From: Thermosyntropha sp.
GTDB taxonomy: Bacteria; Bacillota; Syntrophomonadia; Syntrophomonadales; Syntrophomonadaceae
Assembly (NCBI RefSeq): GCF_017656155.1
Contig: NZ_JACDOH010000003.1
Coordinates: forward strand, 124,001 to 188,000
DNA length: 64,000 nucleotides
Reading direction: 5' to 3'
This document shows positions 29,067 to 36,880 of this stretch, one piece after another. How positions within the stretch are numbered: the first letter of the stretch is position 1; the number at the start of each line of letters is the position of its first letter. The position numbers were made by a program, and so were the translations under genes. The notes under the pieces are model-generated. The model searched no databases. It worked only from the letters and a program-made list of their open reading frames with translations, and was not told the DNA's origin.

Positions 29067-29831
29067 TTATCTATAAGCCAACAAAGCCTTAAGTTTATCC
29101 CCCGGAGAACCTGAGCGGACCAAACTTTCGCCGATTAAAGCCGCGTTGTATCCGTAAGTTTCAAGTAAAGCCAGCTCTTCCGGGCTTTTTATACCGCTGG
29201 CACTCGCTTTAAAATAAGAAGAAGGAATAAGTTCAGACAAAGCCAGGCTATTTTTTATATCTACCGAAAAGTCCCGCAAATTCCGGTTGTTAACCCCTAC
29301 TATCCTGACCGGCAAATCATAAATAAGCAAAGCCTCATCTTCATCATGAATTTCTAAAAAAGGTTCCAAGCCCAAATCTATTGATTTTTCGCATAAAGCT
29401 AATAAATTTGAATAATCTAAAACAGCAGCAATAAGCAAAACTAAATCTGCACCTAAAAAAAATGTTTCATAAAGCTGAACTTCATCGATAATAAAATCTT
29501 TGCGCAAAACCGGAATCTTTACCGTTTCTTTAACCTGAGGCAATAAACTGCGGCTGCCTAAAAAATACTTTTCTTCGGTGATGACCGAAACCGCAGCGGC
29601 TCCGTTCTTTTCATAAACAGAAGCAAGCTCAATCGGGTCTAAATCCTCAGCCAAAACCCCTTTAACCGGAGAGGCTTTTTTTATTTCAGCGATAACCTTT
29701 ATCTTTCCGTCTTTTTTATCAAGAAAAGAGCTTAAATCAGGTCTCTCCTTCGGTGAAACTGCACTCATATCCAGCTTTTTTTCAAGGTTTTTTATTTCCT
29801 CTTTCTTGGTCGCTATTATCTTATCGAGCAT
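29067..29831 (-). CDS. trpC: Indole-3-glycerol phosphate synthase
   Basis: 254 residues, a stand-alone TrpC TIM barrel. Catalytic residues lie in VIAEIKKASPVKG, PVLRKDFIIDE and GVNNRNLRDFSVD, with phosphate-binding SGIKSPEE. Start ATG with GGGGTGA upstream, overlapping the trpD end by 16 bases. Not fused to TrpF, which is a separate gene here. Confidence 0.97.
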   Translation of the reverse strand: MLDKIIATKKEEIKNLEKKLDMSAVSPKERPDLSSFLDKKDGKIKVIAEIKKASPVKGVLAEDLDPIELASVYEKNGAAAVSVITEEKYFLGSRSLLPQVKETVKIPVLRKDFIIDEVQLYETFFLGADLVLLIAAVLDYSNLLALCEKSIDLGLEPFLEIHDEDEALLIYDLPVRIVGVNNRNLRDFSVDIKNSLALSELIPSSYFKASASGIKSPEELALLETYGYNAALIGESLVRSGSPGDKLKALLAYR

Positions 29832-30847
29832 AAATTCACCCCATCCCGGCTTAAGGCTATCATTTCTTTAAGCTTATTCATGGCTTTTCCGGAATCGATC
29901 GCTTCATAAGCCATGCTTAAGCCTTCATTTATACTTTTTGCCTTTTCGGCTACGGTTAAGGCAGCAGCAGCATTTAAAGCTACTGCCTGACGGTAAGGGC
30001 TATATTCACCGTTTAAAACACTTAAAAATACAGCTGTATTTTTCTTTAAATCACCGCCTTTAAGCATATCAAGGGATATGGAATGAAACCCCAGCTCTAC
30101 TGCATCAACCTTGTAGCTGTAAACCAAATCATCTTTTATCTCACAAACCTTGGTTTTGCCGACCGGGCTTATCTCATCCATCCCGTTTTCCCCGTTTACT
30201 ACCATAGCCCGTTTACGCCCTAATTTTTTCAAAACTTCCGCTATTTTTGCCTGCATAGAATTATCTGCTATTCCCATTACCTGATAAGTAAGTGGGCATG
30301 GATTTAAAAGAGGCCCCAAAAAATTGAATATAGTAGGGAAGCCTAAACTGCGGCGAAGCGGTGCCACCTCTTTTAATATAGGATGGTAGCTGGGAGCAAA
30401 GAAAAAAGTTATACCGATTTCCTCCAGTATCCTTAAAGCTTCATCTTTTTTAAGATTTATATTTACCCCCAAACCTTCTAAAATATCAGCACTTCCTACC
30501 TTTCCGGTAACCGCCCGGTTGCCGTGTTTGGCAACCGGTACTCCGCAGGAAGCAACCACCAGAGCAGCAGCGGTAGAAATGTTAAAAGTAGAAAGCCCAT
30601 CTCCACCTGTTCCGCAGGTATCAATAACTTCTAAATCTGTCTCCACTTTTACGGCCTCTTCATAAATAGCCTTAACAAACCCTAAAATCTCCGCCGAACT
30701 TTCTTTTCGTGACCGCATGGCTCCTAGAAGGGCAGCGGCCTTAATATCCGGAACCTCGTTGTGTAAAAGCATCTTGGCCAGGTCATAAGCCTCTTCAGTG
30801 CTTAAAAATTCTCCTACAGTCACCTTTTTTAAATACCTTTCCAGCAT
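29816..30847 (-). CDS. trpD: Anthranilate phosphoribosyltransferase
   Basis: 343 residues. DTCGTGGDGLSTFNIST (PRPP loop), KHGNRAVTGKVGSADILEGLG and a C-terminal helical domain are diagnostic. The start was set at ATG 30847 because GGAGGAG (30857-30863) is 9 nt upstream; in-frame ATGs at 30856 and 30871 fall within or before the ribosome binding site. That site is embedded in a (G/U)AG array at 5-nt spacing (30852-30879), so translation is probably controlled together with trpE. Confidence 0.95.
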   Translation of the reverse strand: MLERYLKKVTVGEFLSTEEAYDLAKMLLHNEVPDIKAAALLGAMRSRKESSAEILGFVKAIYEEAVKVETDLEVIDTCGTGGDGLSTFNISTAAALVVASCGVPVAKHGNRAVTGKVGSADILEGLGVNINLKKDEALRILEEIGITFFFAPSYHPILKEVAPLRRSLGFPTIFNFLGPLLNPCPLTYQVMGIADNSMQAKIAEVLKKLGRKRAMVVNGENGMDEISPVGKTKVCEIKDDLVYSYKVDAVELGFHSISLDMLKGGDLKKNTAVFLSVLNGEYSPYRQAVALNAAAALTVAEKAKSINEGLSMAYEAIDSGKAMNKLKEMIALSRDGVNLCSIR

Positions 30848-30851
30848 AATT

Positions 30852-30879
30852 CTCATCTCCTCCATTCTCATCTCGTCTC
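30852..30879 (-). promoter_or_regulatory. TRAP-like (G/U)AG array over the trpD ribosome binding site
   Basis: Read on the minus strand, GAG triplets start every five bases: GAG-AC-GAG-AT-GAG-AA-TGG-AG-GAG-AT-GAG. Five of six positions are GAG, one is TGG. The array covers the GGAGGAG Shine-Dalgarno sequence of trpD. TRAP (MtrB) binds (G/U)AG repeats separated by 2-3 nt and can block ribosome binding; that mechanism is inferred here. Confidence 0.55.
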
Positions 30880-30891
30880 ACCTGAACTTAT

Positions 30892-31506
30892 TTATACCAA
30901 GCAGCCTGCATTAGACTTCATCTTCAAACCTTCCCACTTATAAGTAAAGTCTATAAAATTTTTTATTATCTTTTTTCCTTCTGCCGTCATAATAGACTCC
31001 GGATGAAACTGAACTCCTTCTATCGGCAGATACCTGTGCCTTATCCCCATAACTTCCCCTTCTTTAGTTGAAGATACCACCATAATATCATCAGGAAGCC
31101 CTTTTTTATCAACTATCAGGGAATGATAGCGGGTAGCTGCAAATGGATTACTGAGCCCCTTGTAAATTCCTTTACCATCATGATATATCTTTGAGATTTT
31201 GCCGTGCATAATTCGCCAGTTAACTTTAACCGTTCCTCCAAAAGCATACGCAATCGCCTGATGTCCCAGACATACCCCTAAAACAGGAATCTTATCCCCC
31301 AGTTTTAAAATAATCTCGACCGATATGCCGGCATCTTGAGGCCTTCCCGGGCCGGGAGAAATTACAATTCCTCTTGGATTAAGCTCTGCTATTTCTTGAA
31401 CTGTTATCCGGTCATTTTTAAAAATTAAAGTCTCTTCCTCTGATTCTTCTAAATACTGAACCAGGTTATAAGTAAAAGAATCATAATTATCCAGAACTAG
31501 AATCAT
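30892..31506 (-). CDS. trpG: Anthranilate synthase glutamine amidotransferase subunit
   Basis: 204 residues, class I GATase: DNYDSFTYNLVQYL at the N-terminus, ISPGPGRPQDAG, the nucleophile in VLGVCLGHQ and the His/Glu pair in VQFHPESI. It supplies ammonia to TrpE. The ATG lies 1 nt after the trpE stop, so the two subunits are coupled. The ribosome binding site is a GAG-rich GGAGCGGAGGAGGAGGG inside the 3' end of trpE. Confidence 0.97.
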   Translation of the reverse strand: MILVLDNYDSFTYNLVQYLEESEEETLIFKNDRITVQEIAELNPRGIVISPGPGRPQDAGISVEIILKLGDKIPVLGVCLGHQAIAYAFGGTVKVNWRIMHGKISKIYHDGKGIYKGLSNPFAATRYHSLIVDKKGLPDDIMVVSSTKEGEVMGIRHRYLPIEGVQFHPESIMTAEGKKIIKNFIDFTYKWEGLKMKSNAGCLV

Positions 31507-31507
31507 T

Positions 31508-32989
31508 TTAACCCTCCTCCTCCGCTCCTTTTATAGCCTCAATTAAGGCTTTAGCCTTATTTATCGTTTCCTCGTACTCCTTCTCTGGAACTGAGCCTTC
31601 AACTATTCCGGCTCCGCTCTGGAGCAAATAAATTCCATCTTTATACCACATCGCCCTTATGGTTATGCAGGAATCTAAAATCTGATTAAAACCTATATAA
31701 CCGACTGAACCTCCATAAAAACCCCGATTTGCACCTTCCAGCTCGCTTATTATCTCCATGGCTCTTTTCTTGGGAGCACCAGTTAAAGTTCCGGCTGGAA
31801 AACAGGCAGCAAAGGCTTCGATAACATCAATTCCCGGTTTTAAAACTCCTTCCACAGTTGAAACTATATGCATTACATGAGAATAGATCTCAGGGTAAAA
31901 GAATTCCTTGACCTTAACAGTTCCAGGAAGGCTAACCTTCCCGACATCATTGCGGCTTAAATCTACCAGCATCAGATGTTCTGCCCGTTCTTTCTCATCT
32001 TCCAAAAGTAGCAAATACTCTTCTTTTGTCCCCCCCTGGTGAGTAACTTTGCGGGTTCCGGCAATAGGCCTGGTTCTTAAAACCCCATTTTCCACTTTAA
32101 CCATCATCTCCGGTGAAGCCCCCAAAAGTACACCGTGCGGGAGATTAAGATAAAACATATAGGGAGAAGGATTTATCTGTCGCAGTCTTTTATAAACCTC
32201 AATTGGAGGGGCTGTGCTTTTTTTATAAAGCCTTCGCGACAAAACTACCTGAAAAATATCCCCGGTATTGATATATTTTTTAGCCTTCTCTACCATTTGA
32301 CAAAAGCTTTCTTTATCGATGTCACTTTCAAATTCGCTTAGATCCCTTTCTTTCAAAACCGGCTTTCCTAATTCTGTGCTTTCTTCTCTGGAAGATAAAA
32401 TTGAAAATAAAAGATAGTCCAATTCTTCATATACCTTCTCAACTTCATGAACAGATTTAAGCCACAAAAAAACGGTTACCCTATTTTCATACCGGTCATG
32501 GACAACAACCTTTCCCGGCATGAAAAAATACCCTTCTTTTCCATCAAGGGATACAGGCTCTAATTCCTGCATAAAAAGACCTGACTCATAAGAAAAGTAG
32601 CCAATAATTCCTCCACAGAAAAAGGGAAAATCAGGCGAAAAAACCTTTATGGAATTTAAAAAATTCCTGATTATCCTTATTCCACATCTTTTTTTTAAAG
32701 AAGGATTCAATATGTGCATATCATGAAAAGCTAAAACAGAAAAGCGGTTATTATCCCGACCGCTCATGCTTTCCAGAAGACAGCTCGGAGGGGAAGGATT
32801 AAGGCTTTCATAAAAAGAAAGCAGGCTGAAATTTTTAACTTCTGTTGAAGCATAAACTGGAACATAATCGTAGATTTCAAAAAGATTTCTGATTTCATCA
32901 GGGGAAAAAGCAGCTTTCACCCCCGATAAAGGCAAATAAAAACCAGCATGAACCGACATGCTGGCAGTAAAATTACCATCCCGGCTCAT
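31508..32989 (-). CDS. trpE: Anthranilate synthase component I
   Basis: 493 residues of the chorismate-binding family. The C-terminal catalytic half shows IFQVVLSRR, RTRPIAGTR, LMLVDLSRND and PAGTLTGAPKKRAMEII. The N-terminal half contains a LLESMSGRDNNR segment near the tryptophan feedback site (LLES motif). First gene of trpEGDCFBA. The start ATG lies within a (G/U)AG repeat array; the Shine-Dalgarno GAGGAGAG is itself part of it, so tryptophan-dependent translational repression is likely. Confidence 0.97.
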   Translation of the reverse strand: MSRDGNFTASMSVHAGFYLPLSGVKAAFSPDEIRNLFEIYDYVPVYASTEVKNFSLLSFYESLNPSPPSCLLESMSGRDNNRFSVLAFHDMHILNPSLKKRCGIRIIRNFLNSIKVFSPDFPFFCGGIIGYFSYESGLFMQELEPVSLDGKEGYFFMPGKVVVHDRYENRVTVFLWLKSVHEVEKVYEELDYLLFSILSSREESTELGKPVLKERDLSEFESDIDKESFCQMVEKAKKYINTGDIFQVVLSRRLYKKSTAPPIEVYKRLRQINPSPYMFYLNLPHGVLLGASPEMMVKVENGVLRTRPIAGTRKVTHQGGTKEEYLLLLEDEKERAEHLMLVDLSRNDVGKVSLPGTVKVKEFFYPEIYSHVMHIVSTVEGVLKPGIDVIEAFAACFPAGTLTGAPKKRAMEIISELEGANRGFYGGSVGYIGFNQILDSCITIRAMWYKDGIYLLQSGAGIVEGSVPEKEYEETINKAKALIEAIKGAEEEG

Positions 32990-33031
32990 CTCTTCAATCT
33001 CTCCTCATCTAATTTAATCTAATCTCATCTC
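32985..33031 (-). promoter_or_regulatory. TRAP-like (G/U)AG repeat array over the trpE leader, SD and start codon
   Basis: On the minus strand the leader reads GAG-AT-GAG-AT-TAG-AT-TAA-AT-TAG-AT-GAG-GA-GAG, then TGA, then GAG-AT-GAG. Seven triplets begin at exactly 5-nt intervals (33031, 33026, 33021, 33016, 33011, 33006, 33001). A degenerate UGA position follows, then two more GAGs, the last pair straddling the ATG. Eight of ten are perfect (G/U)AG. Bacillus TRAP binds 9-11 such repeats when charged with tryptophan. No terminator hairpin is visible in the short leader, so blocking of ribosome binding is the expected mode. Confidence 0.75.
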
Positions 33032-33058
33032 AAAAAGTTAGATATTCAATTTTTATTC

Positions 33059-33087
33059 ATTAAAAAACAAATTCATGATTTTGTCAA
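33059..33087 (-). promoter_or_regulatory. Sigma-A-type promoter of the trp operon
   Basis: On the minus strand a perfect -35 TTGACA (33082-33087) and a -10 TTTAAT (33059-33064) are separated by 17 nt. Transcription would start near 33052, giving a leader of only ~63 nt that runs straight into the (G/U)AG array. Confidence 0.7.
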
Positions 33088-33103
33088 GGACTTTTATAAT
33101 CCA

Positions 33104-33292
33104 TCAAATAAATTTATTTCTTTCTTCTTCCAATCGATTTTCCTGTATTTTTTTACCATTTATAAATGTATTAGCTGATATTTCATGACTATGCCTTACA
33201 ATATTTACATTGCCGGTTTTCTTATATTTTCTAATTATTTGCTCTTTGAATTCATTACTCCTCGCCAGTTTTTCTTCTAAAGTATTATAGGT
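33104..33292 (-). pseudogene. Transposase N-terminal helix-turn-helix remnant
   Basis: An open stretch on the minus strand with no start codon. Its beginning EEKLARSNEFKEQIIRKY, followed by KKTGNVNIVRHSHEISANT, resembles the HTH of IS3-type OrfA proteins (FKExIVxxYxxTGxxxxVARxxxISxNT). It then degenerates (FINGKKIQENRL) and stops. The fragment lies just upstream of the trp promoter and is probably an insertion scar. Similarity is by eye only. Confidence 0.45.
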
Positions 33293-33334
33293 CTAAATGC
33301 TAAAACAATTTCGCAAAACAGTCTACATAGGCTG

Positions 33335-34177
33335 CTAACTCAGGTCTTTATTGTTAAAAAAATAGACAGTCAATACCAGAAGCACCATAATATATATCAG
33401 GGTATAAAATAACATAGCCGTGCTCGGTACGGAAACAGTACCAAAAGGACCGAGCTGGCTCATTATCCCGATTTCCATAAAATCACTGATTTTAGAAACC
33501 GTCAGGCGAAAAAGAGCATCGACCGGCAGGATTAAGCTGCTTATAATTCCCATGTTAACCAGTCCTGTTTTATGAATAATGGCCCCTATCTGTTCCATCA
33601 TTCCTCCGATTATAGCCAGAGAATACAGTACAAACATGGATACACCATTAGCCATAGAGCTCATCAGGGTTGAGCCCAGAAATACCGGAGCTAAAAGACA
33701 TACAGGTATTAACATGAATATGAGTACCCCCAGAGTAACACCAGCCCACGAAACTGAGAGCCTGAAAAAATAAATGCTTAAAGCCATTACCGCACCAGCC
33801 AAAACCCCGGCATGAAGTGCTGTGGAAAAAGCATAAACCCCAAACTTACCCATTATAATTGAACTGCGTTTAATCGGTTTAGAGGCCAGAAACAGCACAG
33901 TCCCGCTTTCAACCTCATGAGAAATACTTCCAACTCCCAGCATAATAGCCAGCGTGCCGGTTAAAAAACTCGATATAAACAAACCAAAAGTCAGCAGTTC
34001 AAAACCGACCTCCTGCATAAAAAGTGCCTGCATTCCTCCTCCCGCAGGTGCATTTTTAACAAGATAATGCAAACCTACCCCATAAAAAATAAGATAAATC
34101 AAAGTAAGGATTATGCCTATATGCAAAATCTTTTTGTTTATTATTTCTCTAAATGTTAATCTGACTATATTTTTCAT
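33335..34177 (-). CDS. ABC-2 type transporter permease
   Basis: 280 residues with six hydrophobic segments. The N-terminus MKNIVRLTFREIINKKILH and the cytoplasmic motif HEVESGTVLFLASKPIKRSSIIMGK are typical of ABC-2 permeases, such as those for bacitracin-like export or multidrug efflux. Last gene of a sigma/anti-sigma/ATPase/permease operon, 20 nt after the ATPase. The substrate is unknown; envelope stress or antibiotic export is a reasonable guess. Confidence 0.9.
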   Translation of the reverse strand: MKNIVRLTFREIINKKILHIGIILTLIYLIFYGVGLHYLVKNAPAGGGMQALFMQEVGFELLTFGLFISSFLTGTLAIMLGVGSISHEVESGTVLFLASKPIKRSSIIMGKFGVYAFSTALHAGVLAGAVMALSIYFFRLSVSWAGVTLGVLIFMLIPVCLLAPVFLGSTLMSSMANGVSMFVLYSLAIIGGMMEQIGAIIHKTGLVNMGIISSLILPVDALFRLTVSKISDFMEIGIMSQLGPFGTVSVPSTAMLFYTLIYIMVLLVLTVYFFNNKDLS

Positions 34178-34197
34178 TGTTTCCCCTCCGGCCCAAC

Positions 34198-35097
34198 TTA
34201 ATCTTTTACCAAATCCAAAAATACCTCTTCTAAACTTCTGCCGTGCATTGTGGCCCTATATATACGAACTCCGCCTGCTGCCAGCCGGGAAATAATTACA
34301 GGTACTTCCTCCTCATCAGATATGCCAATGGTAAAGGTTCTGTTATCATCAAGCCCCAGCAGCTTTCCTTCCCTCTCCCATTCACTCAAGATGGCTGCAG
34401 GTACTCCTTCTGCCTTCAGGCTCAGCTGATGACTGCTTAGAACAAAATCTGAAATTTTACCACTGGCAACCAACCTGCCCTTTTTTATAAAAGCCAGATG
34501 CGTGCAGCTGGCTTCCATTTCACTTAAGAGATGACTATTAATAAAAAGGGTCGTACCAGAAGCTTTTAACTGTTCAATTATCTCCCTGACCTCTTTTCTC
34601 CCTACCGGATCAAGGGCTGAAGTAGGCTCGTCCAAAAAAATAAGCTTTGGGTCATGTAAAATTGCTGCTGCCAGTCCCAGTCTCTGCTGCATCCCCTTGG
34701 AATAATTTTTAATCTCCTCCTTCTCCCGGCCTTTCAGCCCTACTGTCTCCAAAGCCTTATCAATCGCAGCCTGCTGCCTGTGAGGAGGAATATCATAAAA
34801 CCTGGCCGATATTTTAAGTAGCTCATATCCGCTCAGCCAATCATAAAAACGGAAAAGCTCAGGTAAATACCCCGTATTCAGCCGGGATCTAGGATCAGAC
34901 ACAGGTATCCCGTTGAGCAAGGCCCTGCCGGAACTGGGCTTAACCAATCCCAGGATCATTTTTACCAGAGTGCTTTTTCCCGCCCCATTAGGCCCTAAAA
35001 GCCCAAAAACCTGCCCCTCCGCAACGGAGAGGCAGATATCATCACAGGCCAGATTATTTCCGTATCGCTTAGTAAGATTAATAGTTTCAATCAGCAT
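34198..35097 (-). CDS. ABC transporter ATP-binding protein
   Basis: 299 residues. Walker A GPNGAGKST (~35-43), signature YSKGMQQRLGLAAA (~133), Walker B LIFLDEPTSALDP and switch His (INSHLL) are all intact. The C-terminal ~75 residues form the DUF4162-like domain seen in CcmA/BcrA-type ATPases. It partners the permease downstream and lies 4 nt after the anti-sigma gene. Confidence 0.95.
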   Translation of the reverse strand: MLIETINLTKRYGNNLACDDICLSVAEGQVFGLLGPNGAGKSTLVKMILGLVKPSSGRALLNGIPVSDPRSRLNTGYLPELFRFYDWLSGYELLKISARFYDIPPHRQQAAIDKALETVGLKGREKEEIKNYSKGMQQRLGLAAAILHDPKLIFLDEPTSALDPVGRKEVREIIEQLKASGTTLFINSHLLSEMEASCTHLAFIKKGRLVASGKISDFVLSSHQLSLKAEGVPAAILSEWEREGKLLGLDDNRTFTIGISDEEEVPVIISRLAAGGVRIYRATMHGRSLEEVFLDLVKD

Positions 35098-35101
35098 CTC
35101 A

Positions 35102-36199
35102 TCACCTCATTGATTCTGCAACATTTAATAATTCATCTTTATCACAGTCAGAACCACCCAACCAGAACATAACTCCGTTATCCTGCCAGACCAGGTACTT
35201 GGTATCAGCTTCTTCCAGATAAATTGCTTCATTGCCATTTATCTTAACCACTTCATGTTCTCCCTCAAGCACAGGGACAGGCAGGGTGTTTTCCCAGTTG
35301 CTTACAGATTCCAGCTGTTTTTTCACATGATCCGGCCAGATAGGCAAAGCAATAAGCGCTTTAGCCACTTCATTCACATCAACCCCTGCCGGAACCTGAA
35401 TTTCGAGTCCCGGTCCCTGAACCAGCTCATATTTATCAAAAGATACTGTCAAAACCTCAGGTATAACAATTCTGAAGGTTTTTCCGTCAATATTTTCTGA
35501 CAGTAAATAATCACTGCCCAGGGATTTTAGTATTTTGTTTACATTTTCCACCTTTAACTTTACTTCCAGATCAGATACCTTTTCAACAGTCATATCTTTT
35601 ATCTTTTCATCGTAAGGTTCAGCAGGTAATTTAGCCTTAAAAGGCAGATTCTTAAGATCCTCTACCTTAATTTCATTTCTTTCCCATTCTCCATTAGTTT
35701 TGAAAGTACCTATACTGTCGATATCTATATTCTCGGCCTCAGTACTGTATAAGGCTTCCTCAATCTGATTCAAATCCGAATGTGTAAAGCTGACAGTAGT
35801 CATTTTCTCTACCCTAAAGATCTGCAGCAGGTTCTCTGCCATGACCTGTACAGAAGGGACAGAAAACAGGAAAGTAAAAGCCAGCACTATAGCTGCCGCT
35901 ATACCAAATCTCTTAAACTTCATCAATACCTCTCCTTTCCTTCTGGTAACGGTAGTTCGGGTAATATTCGTCCAAACCTCATCCATTCCAGTAACATCTA
36001 TATCTTGATATTGCTGACGTAAATCTTTCAAGTGTTCACAGCAAAAATCTGCAGTCTTAAGCATTTCTTCCAAACGCCGCGAACAAGCCGGACATGAGGT
36101 TAAGTGTTTTCCCAATTCAGCCTTTTCTATACTGTTCAGCTCCCCATCTATATATGCCTGTAATACTGCTCTATCCGGACACCGCATTCCTTTCAGCAT
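35102..36199 (-). CDS. Anti-sigma factor with zinc-finger domain and large extracytoplasmic domain
   Basis: About 365 residues. The N-terminal zinc-binding anti-sigma domain carries HxxxCxxC in GKHLTSCPACSRRL (~30-50). One transmembrane helix follows (GIAAAIVLAFTFLFSVPS, ~105), then a ~240-residue extracellular domain that resembles DUF4367-type sensor domains near the end (YLVWQDNGVMFWLGG). Start chosen at ATG 36199 with AGGAGG 6 nt upstream; an ATG at 36220 lacks a site. It overlaps the sigma gene by 29 bases, ensuring paired synthesis. It should hold the sigma factor inactive until an envelope signal arrives. Confidence 0.88.
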   Translation of the reverse strand: MLKGMRCPDRAVLQAYIDGELNSIEKAELGKHLTSCPACSRRLEEMLKTADFCCEHLKDLRQQYQDIDVTGMDEVWTNITRTTVTRRKGEVLMKFKRFGIAAAIVLAFTFLFSVPSVQVMAENLLQIFRVEKMTTVSFTHSDLNQIEEALYSTEAENIDIDSIGTFKTNGEWERNEIKVEDLKNLPFKAKLPAEPYDEKIKDMTVEKVSDLEVKLKVENVNKILKSLGSDYLLSENIDGKTFRIVIPEVLTVSFDKYELVQGPGLEIQVPAGVDVNEVAKALIALPIWPDHVKKQLESVSNWENTLPVPVLEGEHEVVKINGNEAIYLEEADTKYLVWQDNGVMFWLGGSDCDKDELLNVAESMR

Positions 36200-36698
36200 C
36201 AGCAACCTCCTTTCCCTCATACTCCACCTTAAACCTTTTCATGGCACGGGCAAGTAAAGTGCCGACTGATCCCAGAGAAATGCCCATCACTTCGGCAATT
36301 TCTTTATAAGATAATCCCTCCATTCTCAATTTCAAAAGCAGCTGATCTTTCCATGATAATCTTTTTAAAGCTTCCTCAACTTCAAAATTAGTCAAATCAC
36401 GGTCCATGTTACTGGCAATCTCCTTACTTTCCAGTGCTTCATAATCCTCCAAATTAAGCCTCACATTCCGATGACGCAGGTAATTGTATGACAGATGGGT
36501 ACATACTTTCCGCAGCCAGGCCCGGGGCTGTTCAATTTCTTCCGGCCTGTCAAGGCTAAACCAGCGGAGGAAAACTTCCTGGCAAATATCTTGGGCAACT
36601 TCTTTTTCACCCGTAAGGTAGAATGCATAACGATAAATCACCGGATATTCATTTTCAAAGAACTCTCTTGCCTCATCTGCATTCCACTTTCGTTTCAG
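36171..36698 (-). CDS. ECF-type RNA polymerase sigma factor
   Basis: About 175 residues. Region 2 is YRYAFYLTGEKEVAQDICQEVFLRWF and region 4 is LSWKDQLLLKLRMEGLSYKEIAEVMGISLGSVGTLLARAMK. The first standard start, GTG at 36641, would cut away the beginning of region 2 (EAREFFENEYPVIYRYAF). The frame stays open upstream to a CTG at 36698 that has AGGAGG 5 nt before it, and a stop codon lies further up. CTG is therefore the likely start. Followed by its anti-sigma and an ABC transporter, which it probably activates. Confidence 0.82.
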   Translation of the reverse strand: MKRKWNADEAREFFENEYPVIYRYAFYLTGEKEVAQDICQEVFLRWFSLDRPEEIEQPRAWLRKVCTHLSYNYLRHRNVRLNLEDYEALESKEIASNMDRDLTNFEVEEALKRLSWKDQLLLKLRMEGLSYKEIAEVMGISLGSVGTLLARAMKRFKVEYEGKEVADAERNAVSG

Positions 36699-36825
36699 AA
36701 AACCCTCCTCCCTTCTGAAGTCTTAAGAGCGCTCTCATTATCTATGACAATTTAAACACTCATTTTATTACACCTCAAAGCAAAAATTTTTCCACTTTTG
36801 TATCCTGATCTCAATAATGTTTAGA

Positions 36826-36845
36826 GGCGAGAACAAAATCTCGCC
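36826..36845 (-). terminator. Hairpin downstream of spoIVFB
   Basis: GGCGAGA (36826-36832) pairs with TCTCGCC (36839-36845) around ACAAAA. It lies 36 nt after the spoIVFB stop and before the sigma-factor operon on the same strand. The following T tract is poor, so terminator strength is uncertain. Confidence 0.5.
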
Positions 36846-36880
36846 CCTATCATTTAAACGCCCATCTGCCTTATATATCT

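Noticed and set aside
32990-33334. T-box or classic attenuator upstream of trpE
   Set aside because: No T-box consensus and no terminator hairpin; the promoter lies too close to the start for a long leader.
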